A DNA stretch of 12,887 bases from an uncultured Sulfitobacter sp. GTDB taxonomy: Bacteria > Pseudomonadota > Alphaproteobacteria > Rhodobacterales > Rhodobacteraceae. The position numbers were made by a program, and so were the translations under genes. Positions 6,983 through 12,887 of the stretch are shown one piece after another. The DNA lies in the NCBI GenBank assembly GCA_937923365.1, contig CALAIJ010000088.1, positions 1-12,887 of the forward strand, written 5' to 3'. The notes beneath the pieces were generated by a model, which worked only from the letters and a program-made list of their open reading frames with translations, searched no databases and was not told the origin of the DNA. The stretch's first letter is position 1. Each line of letters starts with the position of its first letter.

Positions 6983-8790
6983 AACGGACAACCAACTTTT
7001 TGCCGCACAACGTTGGCCGTCAGGATCAGGCGGACGGCACCATTCTGTTGCGCTCCAACACGCAGATGGGACCTGTGGCGCGCTGCACTGGTGATTGGCT
7101 GCACCGCTGGGCTGCCACTGCCCCCGACCGTGATTTTATCGCCGAGCGTAGCGGTGACGGATGGCGTAGGGAAAGCTACGCCGAGACGCTGCAAAAGGTG
7201 CAGGCCATTGCCGCAGCACTGCTGGCACGCGGTATGGGCGCTGACACGCCCATTCTGATCCTGTCGGGCAACGGCGTCGATCACGCCCTTCTCAGCCTTG
7301 CCGCACAATACGCAGGCGTGCCAACCGTCCCCGTGGCCGAGCAATACTCTCTCGTGCCCGCCGCCCATGGCCGTTTGGTTCAAGCAATGGACATGGTGCG
7401 GCCCAAAATGGCCTATGCTGTTGATGCAGGCCAATACGATGCGGCCCTGCGCCTTGATGCCTTTGAGGGGGTCGAGGTCGTCGCCTCCAAACCCGGGGAC
7501 GTGCCAACGACCGCTTTCGACTTGCTTTTGCGCGGGGACGGCGGCGTTGATACCACCAAAGCGCATCAGTCCGTGACGCCGGACACGGTCGCGAAAATCC
7601 TGATGACCTCTGGTTCGACCTCGGCCCCCAAAGGCGTGCTGACCACCCAAAGGATGCTCTGCACGAACCAGGCACAACTGGCCGCCACCCTGCCCTTTCT
7701 GACGGCGCAACCGCCACGGATTGTCGATTGGCTGCCGTGGAACCACGTGTTTGGCGGATCGCATAACTTCAACATGATGCTGGCCAATGGCGGATCACTT
7801 TATATCGACGATGGCAAACCCGCGCCGGGGCTGATTGACCGTACCATCGAGAACCTGGGATTGGTGACGGGCACATTATGCTTCAACGTGCCTGTCGGGT
7901 TCCAGCTATTGCTGGAGGCCCTGAAAGCGGATGCAGGCTTGCGCCGCCGCTTTTTCGAAAACCTCGACATGCTGTTTTATGCCGGGGCGTCCCTGCCACA
8001 AAACGTCTGGGAAGGCTTTGAGGCCATGGCGTTTGAAATCAAGGGAGAGATACCCTTGATCACCTCCTCTTGGGGACTGACAGAAACAGCCCCCGCAGCA
8101 CTACTGCAACAAGAACCCACAGACACTTCGGGCGTCGTCGGAGTGCCCGTGCCCGAAATCACCGTCAAGCTGGTGCCGCAAGAAGACGCCCGTTATGAGG
8201 TCCGCGTCAAAGGGCCCAATGTGATGGCCGGATATTTTGACGCCCCCACCAAGACCGCCGAGGCATTTGATCCGGACGGATACTTCATCACTGGTGACGT
8301 GATGACGTTCGTGGATCCGGACGACATGAACAAAGGCCTCCGGTTTGACGGACGCATCAGCGAGGACTTTAAACTGCTAACAGGCACGTGGGTGCGCGCC
8401 GCACAATTGCGCATCGATCTTTTGGCGTGCCTTGCCCCGCTGGCCGCTGATCTGGTCGTCACAGGTGCCGACAAAGACCAGATCGGCGTGATGATCTTTC
8501 CCAATGTTGCGGGGCTGAAAGCAAACGGTTTCGCCGCTGAGGCCACCCAAGGCGCGCTGGATGATCCCGCGCTTTTGCAGGAAATCAAAACCCGCCTTGC
8601 CGCTTTTTCCAAAGGTGTCGGCAGTTCGGCCCGTGTGGCGCGGGCGATCGTGCTGGGCGATCCCGCCTCGCTTCCTGAAGGGGAGATGACGGCCAAGGGG
8701 AACCTCAACTTTCGCAAAATTCTGACACGCCGCGCCGACAAGCTGGAGCGGCTTTACACTGATACTGACCCCGCGGTCATCTTGATTTAA
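6979..8790 (+). CDS. fcs: Feruloyl-CoA synthase-like AMP-dependent ligase
   Basis: A 603-residue ANL-superfamily (acyl-CoA synthetase) enzyme; CGGAGG at 6967-6972 precedes an ATG that overlaps the MarR stop by 4 nt. Motifs in order: the phosphate loop TSGSTSAPKG (210-219), WGLTET (365-370), TGD (438-440), the hinge FDGR with R459, and GEMTAKGNLN with probable catalytic K573. The N-terminal PHNVGRQDQADGTILLRS and the overall length match the feruloyl-CoA synthase group as I recall it, rather than the shorter 4-coumarate-CoA ligase type. It would activate ferulate, p-coumarate or a similar aromatic acid with ATP and CoA. Neighbouring crotonase, MarR and amidohydrolase genes support this. Exact substrate is not readable from sequence. 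Confidence 0.83.
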   Translation: MKRTTNFLPHNVGRQDQADGTILLRSNTQMGPVARCTGDWLHRWAATAPDRDFIAERSGDGWRRESYAETLQKVQAIAAALLARGMGADTPILILSGNGVDHALLSLAAQYAGVPTVPVAEQYSLVPAAHGRLVQAMDMVRPKMAYAVDAGQYDAALRLDAFEGVEVVASKPGDVPTTAFDLLLRGDGGVDTTKAHQSVTPDTVAKILMTSGSTSAPKGVLTTQRMLCTNQAQLAATLPFLTAQPPRIVDWLPWNHVFGGSHNFNMMLANGGSLYIDDGKPAPGLIDRTIENLGLVTGTLCFNVPVGFQLLLEALKADAGLRRRFFENLDMLFYAGASLPQNVWEGFEAMAFEIKGEIPLITSSWGLTETAPAALLQQEPTDTSGVVGVPVPEITVKLVPQEDARYEVRVKGPNVMAGYFDAPTKTAEAFDPDGYFITGDVMTFVDPDDMNKGLRFDGRISEDFKLLTGTWVRAAQLRIDLLACLAPLAADLVVTGADKDQIGVMIFPNVAGLKANGFAAEATQGALDDPALLQEIKTRLAAFSKGVGSSARVARAIVLGDPASLPEGEMTAKGNLNFRKILTRRADKLERLYTDTDPAVILI

Positions 8791-8801
8791 GGAACACAGC
8801 C

Positions 8802-9674
8802 ATGGTCGACCTGTCGAAAATCCGTGCGATTGACATTCATACCCACGCGGAGGAGCCCTGTGGCTGCCACGACGATGACGGCTATGATGATCTGCAAGCC
8901 ACCATGGCGCAGTATTTTCGCGCCCCGTGGAAACACCCTCCCACGATCGAGGAAACCGCCGCGCATTACCGCGCCCAGAACATCGCTGCCGTGATCTTTC
9001 CCGTCGATAGCGAACGCGAGACTGGGTACCGCCGTTACAAGAATGAAGAAGTGGCCGAGATTGCAGCCGCCAACGATGACGTGTTGATCCCTTTCGCTTC
9101 CATCGATCCGTGGAAAGGCAAGATGGGCGTACGCGAGGCGCGCCGCCTGATCCGCGATTATGGCATCAAAGGGTTCAAGTTCCACCCCACCATGCAGGGG
9201 TTTTATGCCAATGACCGGATGGCCTACCCGCTTTATGAGGCCATCGCGGAGGAAGGCGGCATCGCGCTGTTTCACACCGGCCAGACCGGTGTCGGCTCTG
9301 GCATGCCGGGGGGCAATGGCATGCGGCTGAAATATTCCAACCCGATGTACATGGATGACGTGGCCGTGGACTTCCCCCAGATGAAGATCATCCTCGCGCA
9401 CCCCAGTTTTCCGTGGCAGGAAGAGGCGCTTGCCGTCGCACAGCACAAGCCCAACGTCTACATCGACCTGTCCGGCTGGTCGCCCAAGTATTTCCCCGAA
9501 ATATTGGTGCGCTACTGCAATTCCATCCTTAAGAAAAAGGTGTTGTTCGGGTCCGACTGGCCGATGATCACACCCGAACGCTGGCTCGCGGATTTTGAGA
9601 AGATCGCCATCAAGGATGAGCTGCGCGCGGACATCACCAAAGGCAACGCGGCCCGCCTGCTGGGATTGACCTGA
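8802..9674 (+). CDS. Amidohydrolase-2 (ACMSD-type) metal enzyme, possible beta-ketoacyl-CoA hydrolase
   Basis: A 290-residue TIM-barrel amidohydrolase of the ACMSD-like branch, 11 nt after the ligase; AAGGA at 8789-8793 overlaps the ligase stop. Metal ligands are visible: HTH with H13 and H15, H158 in LFHTGQTG, and D252 in FGSDWP; H200 in LAHPSFPW is the expected catalytic His, and H128 lies in GFKFHP. Amidohydrolase-family proteins in hydroxycinnamate clusters of Agrobacterium and Rhodococcus (CouO type) hydrolyse 4-hydroxyphenyl-beta-ketoacyl-CoA to the benzoate and acetyl-CoA (recalled literature), and position in this operon fits that role. A decarboxylase or hydrolase on a ring-cleavage product is the alternative. 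The segment CGCHDDDGYDD after the HTH motif is unusually acidic with two Cys and may add to metal binding. Confidence 0.85.
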   Translation: MVDLSKIRAIDIHTHAEEPCGCHDDDGYDDLQATMAQYFRAPWKHPPTIEETAAHYRAQNIAAVIFPVDSERETGYRRYKNEEVAEIAAANDDVLIPFASIDPWKGKMGVREARRLIRDYGIKGFKFHPTMQGFYANDRMAYPLYEAIAEEGGIALFHTGQTGVGSGMPGGNGMRLKYSNPMYMDDVAVDFPQMKIILAHPSFPWQEEALAVAQHKPNVYIDLSGWSPKYFPEILVRYCNSILKKKVLFGSDWPMITPERWLADFEKIAIKDELRADITKGNAARLLGLT

Positions 9675-9681
9675 GGGCCCG

Positions 9682-9709
9682 GCCCCAACGTGCGTGATTG
9701 CTTTGGGGC
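9682..9709 (+). terminator. Weak hairpin after the catabolic operon
   Basis: GCCCCAA (9682-9688) pairs with TTGGGGC (9703-9709) across a 14-nt loop, 8 nt after the amidohydrolase stop. No T run follows, so this is a possible factor-assisted or weak terminator only. Confidence 0.3.
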
Positions 9710-9955
9710 TTACAATCGCACCACAAAGGCGGCTACTACGGGGCCAAGCAACGATCTATCCCCTTACACTGCGCAAGATTGCGTTGAAGGTGGGGCCAAT
9801 ATGCCCGCCGATCGACTGCGCGAATGCTTCGGACATCACGACAAAGCTGCCAGATTTCCGCGCTGCTGCGCGCCATCCACGGCACCTTCCGTTTGCGCAA
9901 TCGCGACCCCCCGCAGCGCGCTGCGCGTGACTTTTATGAACAAGGAGACCGACCA
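9710..9955. other. Non-coding gap with a 14-bp palindrome
   Basis: No convincing gene is seen. Short frames here are rich in Cys, Arg and His, a composition typical of chance frames in GC-rich DNA. The one ordered element is a perfect 14-bp palindrome, CGCAGCGCGCTGCG at 9912-9925, about 17 nt before the ribosome site of the next gene. I found no good -35/-10 pair. Confidence 0.4.
9942..9947 (+). promoter_or_regulatory. Shine-Dalgarno supporting a TTG start
   Basis: AAGGAG lies 8 nt before TTG 9956, the only initiator-like codon at correct distance in the frame of the basic protein. An ATG at 9936 is in another frame and ends after eight codons. Confidence 0.6.
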
Positions 9956-10150
9956 TTGGTAAAGCCGACAACAAAGAAAACCGCCAAAGCATCCCTGCCC
10001 AAAGCTGAAACCGCAATGGAGAAAACCACCCGCATCGTCAGAAAGATCGCGGACGAGGAAGCCGAGCAAAAGCAGATCAAAACCGCGCGTTTGCGCAAAG
10101 CACGCCTTGAGCGGGATGCCAATACCCCCACAAAGGCCGCAACGAAGTAA
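9956..10150 (+). CDS. Small, very basic, helical hypothetical protein
   Basis: A 64-residue protein read from TTG 9956. It has about twelve Lys and six Arg. The first 20 residues are Lys/Ala/Thr-rich and disordered-looking (KPTTKKTAKASLPK), followed by a charged helix, RIVRKIADEEAEQKQ then RLRKARLERD. Short proteins of this type are common hypotheticals in Rhodobacteraceae, as I recall. Nucleic-acid binding would fit the charge but is inference. The frame stays open upstream to an ATG at 9824, which would give 108 residues, but that start has no ribosome site. No link to the catabolic operon is visible. Confidence 0.62.
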   Translation: MVKPTTKKTAKASLPKAETAMEKTTRIVRKIADEEAEQKQIKTARLRKARLERDANTPTKAATK

Positions 10151-10200
10151 CGCCACCAGCGGGGTGCAGGACCGCCCCTCTTGCTGCAAAGGACACCGTC

Positions 10201-10482
10201 ATGACAGATACGGAAGATCAGCCGCTCAAGGTTCACTACATCTGCCAGACCTATGTTGAGAAAACGGCTGGCAGGGAGGGTCAGATCAGCCTCAAGATCG
10301 ACAAGCAGTTCGAATATTCGAATGCGGCAGAGGCCCAGAACAGGGCTGAACGCGAAGCGCTGCTGGATGGCTGCGCGGGCGCGGATGCCTACAGCGTCAG
10401 CGAAGACCCCGGCACCGGAGAGGTCGGGCCACCCGACTTCCTTGTCAGGCTGGGTAACGTCCCTGAATTTGACGACTTCTGA
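10201..10482 (+). CDS. Small acidic hypothetical protein
   Basis: A 93-residue protein with AAAGGA at 10188-10193, 7 nt before the ATG, and 50 nt after the basic protein. No family was recognised. The first half is beta-like (VHYICQTYVEK, then ISLKIDKQFEY), the middle a charged helix (AAEAQNRAEREALLDG), and the end acidic and aromatic (NVPEFDDF). Two Cys residues lie at about 15 and 58. There is no signal peptide or membrane segment. It may share a transcript with the basic protein upstream; the opposite charges of the two are notable, but interaction is speculation. Confidence 0.7.
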   Translation: MTDTEDQPLKVHYICQTYVEKTAGREGQISLKIDKQFEYSNAAEAQNRAEREALLDGCAGADAYSVSEDPGTGEVGPPDFLVRLGNVPEFDDF

Positions 10483-10629
10483 GGCACCGGTTTTAAAGCC
10501 GCGACCCTCGGGGCGCCCACTCAAAAACTTCTCACGCCTTTTCAAATGCAAATCCACCCAGCGCTGCCGTGATCGTTACGTCACGTGCCGCAAATACACC
10601 TTGTGCGTGTGAACCGCTGCCATAAACTT

Positions 10630-10645
10630 CTCCCAAGCAAGGGAG
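10630..10645 (+). promoter_or_regulatory. Small hairpin covering the ribosome site of the large gene
   Basis: CTCCC (10630-10634) pairs with GGGAG (10641-10645) around an AAGCAA loop. GGGAG is the best Shine-Dalgarno match before ATG 10660, though at 14 nt it is rather far; GGGG at 10647-10650 is the nearer option. The hairpin might limit initiation. Confidence 0.3.
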
Positions 10646-10659
10646 CGGGGTGACACGCT

Positions 10660-12887
10660 ATGGCCAATAAAACGCACTCCTACATTCTGAACTCGGACGC
10701 TTTGGGCCAGCAGGTCAAAGTGACCTATGAGACGCCTGACTTCTCGCCCACGTTCACGACACCGGAATTGGTGCAGAACCTCGACATCACGGACGTGGAC
10801 GGCAATGCCCTTGCCGTCAGCGCGGATGTGCTGCGCGATGTCAGCAGCTTTGTGCGCAACAACATTGCCCTGCAGGCGATGGAGGCACGCGCCACCTCGG
10901 GTGGCGTGCTTGGGGCTTATAACAACGTGCTTGCGGCGGGTGACAGCAACAAGATCACCGCCAGTGACATCATCGACAACAACGCCCAGAACGCCTTCAA
11001 AGAGGCCGGTTTCACCATACTGGCGACAGGGGCCGCGCAGATCATCAAGTATTCCAAGGCCGGATATCTGGCAGCAGTCACGGGCGCGATGAACCTGGTT
11101 GCGTCGCAAACACAGACCCAGCTGGAGCGCACGGCCCTGACCACCTACCAGTCCCTGACCGAGAAAATCCGCCAGGACATCAGCAGCACGCAGCTGATTG
11201 CCCTGACACGCGCCAACGGCGGCTTTGATGGCCACGGCGCGTTTGAACAATCGCTGGAAGTTGCAGCCGGGCAAGGGTTCGAAGTTGAACTGCTGGATAT
11301 CAACCTCAGGCTGCTGTCGCAGGCCGAGACGCTGTTGCGGCTGGCCAACAGTGCCAATGCCGGCAGCAACATGCTGGAAATCGCAACAATTGCAAACCTT
11401 GGCCTCAGTCTGGTGTCAAAGAAGATCGCCGATGCAGGAACGATAGGTAAGCTTCTTGATCTGTCGACTGGATTGGAAGCAAGCTTTCAGGGCGCGGAAA
11501 ACCAGATTGTCATCAACGAGCTGGCCAATTTTGCCGCGACCTTACAAGATTACGCCTACGCGCAGGACGAACTGGAACGCATGGACCGGTGGGAGGCGCA
11601 TCTTGCCTCCAAGCTGCAAGATACTTCCGGTCTGCCAGAACCAGAGGTCACAGCGGAGGTCACCAGTTCCGATCCCGAACTTTCCGGCACTCTGCCCCCC
11701 CTGCCCGGTCGCAAACCAGACACCGGAGAGGACCCCGACACCGGCGGCGACCCTTCGGAGGAGCCCTCCGACGAGGAGCCCACAGACGACGATCAAAGCG
11801 GCCCAAAGCCTGCCGATATGGTGATCCTGTCCAATGGCGATGAAAAGATCGTCTTTATCTTTGGCGAGGACGAGACGGGCAACGGCTCTCCGGACAGTTT
11901 TCTGGAACACCGTTTTGGCGATCAGGCCCAGTCCACCACCAGCCACCGGATCGTGAACGGAGAGATCGTCTCGGAAGTGCTGGAAATCGTGGTGCGGGGC
12001 ACCGACCGTGCGGCGACGCTGGCCCCTCAGATCACTGATCTTGTTGGCTTGCTGACGCCTGACCTGCGGTCACTGGGCGCGCAAGCGGCCCTTGCTGCCT
12101 TCACAGACACCGCGTTGGAAAACGTGATGGAGGCTGGGTTTCTCGCCACTATCGACGCCGGATTGCCCGACGATCTGAGCATCGGAAACCTGCTGGAGCT
12201 TAGCGCGGGTGACAAGATCAGATACGACGAACCGGTCTCTCCGACAGGCGAAAGCCTGGGCGCCGAGTTCTTTGGCCATAGTGCGGCACGGCTGTCCACT
12301 GTGGCCGCAGCTTGGCTGGCTGAAGAATTCAACAGCGTTGCTGGCATCGACGGCACGTCCCTGCCGGGGCGTCTGACGCAGACCCTCGTGCAGCACAGCG
12401 CGCTGACGGGCGTGCACTGGGCGGGCAACTTTCTGGCCGACGGGCTTGGCGTTGCACAGCCCTTTGATCTGCCAAGCTACCAGCAGTTCTGGCAAAGCGC
12501 GGGTGCGACGGTGACATCGGCAGGGATCAACTACCTGCTGACCGAGGCCTTTGGCGACATCGGCGGGAACCCCGAGACCGAGAAAGGGGCCATCGCACTG
12601 AGCGTGACGCAAAGCCTCTTTGCCATCGGCGCCTCTGCGACCTCGCTGTTCTCAACCGTGGGCGCGCTGATCGGGCTGACATCATGGGCCGTGCCCATCG
12701 TGGGCCCCGTGCTGACATTCGCACTGGGCGAGTTGCTGACACCGCTCATCAACAAGATTTTTGGCCATGACGATACCATCGCCCTTGCAACGGTGCGCGG
12801 CGATCTGGAGACGAACACCTTCAGGGTGGTCAGCGTCACCGAAGACGATGGCGGCAGCCTGCAATACGCCCGTGCGCAGGGCAACAA
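10660..12887 (+). CDS. Large multidomain protein, N-terminal 742 codons (3' truncated)
   Basis: The frame is open from ATG 10660 to the right edge without a stop; an in-frame TGA at 10651 fixes the start. There is no signal peptide. Residues about 30-320 look largely alpha-helical, with many Ala, Leu and Gln. Residues about 327-386 are a linker rich in Pro, Asp, Glu and Gly, with repeats such as DTGEDPDTGGDPSEEPSDEE split by short spacers. A globular part follows, with IVFIFGEDETG near 400 and EIVVRGTDRA near 440. Residues 644-702 form a long hydrophobic, Gly/Ala-rich stretch ending NKIFG, followed by a soluble segment. Giant RTX-type exoproteins of roseobacters carry similar hydrophobic patches (recalled), but no GGxGxD nonapeptide repeat is in this part. 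Secretion, adhesion or toxin roles all remain open; the missing 3' part would decide. Confidence 0.8.
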   Translation, partial: MANKTHSYILNSDALGQQVKVTYETPDFSPTFTTPELVQNLDITDVDGNALAVSADVLRDVSSFVRNNIALQAMEARATSGGVLGAYNNVLAAGDSNKITASDIIDNNAQNAFKEAGFTILATGAAQIIKYSKAGYLAAVTGAMNLVASQTQTQLERTALTTYQSLTEKIRQDISSTQLIALTRANGGFDGHGAFEQSLEVAAGQGFEVELLDINLRLLSQAETLLRLANSANAGSNMLEIATIANLGLSLVSKKIADAGTIGKLLDLSTGLEASFQGAENQIVINELANFAATLQDYAYAQDELERMDRWEAHLASKLQDTSGLPEPEVTAEVTSSDPELSGTLPPLPGRKPDTGEDPDTGGDPSEEPSDEEPTDDDQSGPKPADMVILSNGDEKIVFIFGEDETGNGSPDSFLEHRFGDQAQSTTSHRIVNGEIVSEVLEIVVRGTDRAATLAPQITDLVGLLTPDLRSLGAQAALAAFTDTALENVMEAGFLATIDAGLPDDLSIGNLLELSAGDKIRYDEPVSPTGESLGAEFFGHSAARLSTVAAAWLAEEFNSVAGIDGTSLPGRLTQTLVQHSALTGVHWAGNFLADGLGVAQPFDLPSYQQFWQSAGATVTSAGINYLLTEAFGDIGGNPETEKGAIALSVTQSLFAIGASATSLFSTVGALIGLTSWAVPIVGPVLTFALGELLTPLINKIFGHDDTIALATVRGDLETNTFRVVSVTEDDGGSLQYARAQGN

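Noticed and set aside
6841..7764. 307-codon minus-strand frame
   Set aside because: It is antisense to the regulator and ligase genes, whose motifs are intact; composition is not protein-like.
9690..9962. Short plus-strand frames between the amidohydrolase and the basic protein
   Set aside because: Cys/Arg/His-rich composition, no family character, and the last one merely overlaps the TTG gene start.
1..12887. CRISPR array, tRNA, rRNA, insertion sequence or attachment site
   Set aside because: No regularly spaced repeats, cloverleaf, rRNA segment, transposase frame or flanking direct repeats were seen by eye on either strand.

Overview
The window is high-GC, dense, almost entirely plus-strand bacterial DNA. 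Codon use, gene families and the small Lys/Arg-rich protein near 10 kb suggest an alphaproteobacterium, most likely of the Roseobacter group (Rhodobacteraceae). That assignment is inference from sequence style; there is no rRNA or other marker here. No tRNA, rRNA, CRISPR array, transposase or integrase was seen.

Left module (1-5481): the downstream end of a locus that looks like a phage-tail-like or contractile-injection-system accessory operon. It holds the last codons of an unidentified gene, a 186-aa protein with a tail-fibre-like flavour, a 655-aa DUF6519-type protein whose C-terminal half reads as seven beta-propeller repeats, and an 895-aa von Willebrand factor A (vWA) protein with a complete metal-binding site and a hydrophobic, basic C-terminal tail but no signal peptide. 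Gaps are 14, 29 and 12 nt, each gene has a clear Shine-Dalgarno sequence, and a large hairpin about 50 nt after the last stop looks like the operon terminator. Sheath, tube or baseplate genes, if present, lie off the left edge.

Middle module (about 5564-9709): a compact catabolic operon of crotonase, MarR regulator, feruloyl-CoA synthase-like ligase and ACMSD-type amidohydrolase. A perfect 8-bp inverted repeat in an AT-rich spot overlaps the best candidate promoter and is the obvious MarR operator. The set fits CoA-dependent, beta-oxidative (deacetylating) side-chain degradation of hydroxycinnamates such as ferulate or p-coumarate: ligase makes the CoA ester, crotonase hydrates it, and the amidohydrolase-type enzyme would cleave the beta-keto thioester to the aromatic acid and acetyl-CoA. 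The beta-hydroxyacyl-CoA dehydrogenase needed between the last two steps is not in the window.

Right module (9956-12887): a 64-residue very basic protein that seems to start at TTG, a 93-residue acidic hypothetical, and the first 742 codons of a large protein that runs off the right edge. The large protein has a helical N-terminal part, a Pro/Asp/Glu-rich linker, a globular part and a long Gly/Ala-rich hydrophobic stretch. An RTX-like or other giant exoprotein is possible, but the part that would decide this is missing.
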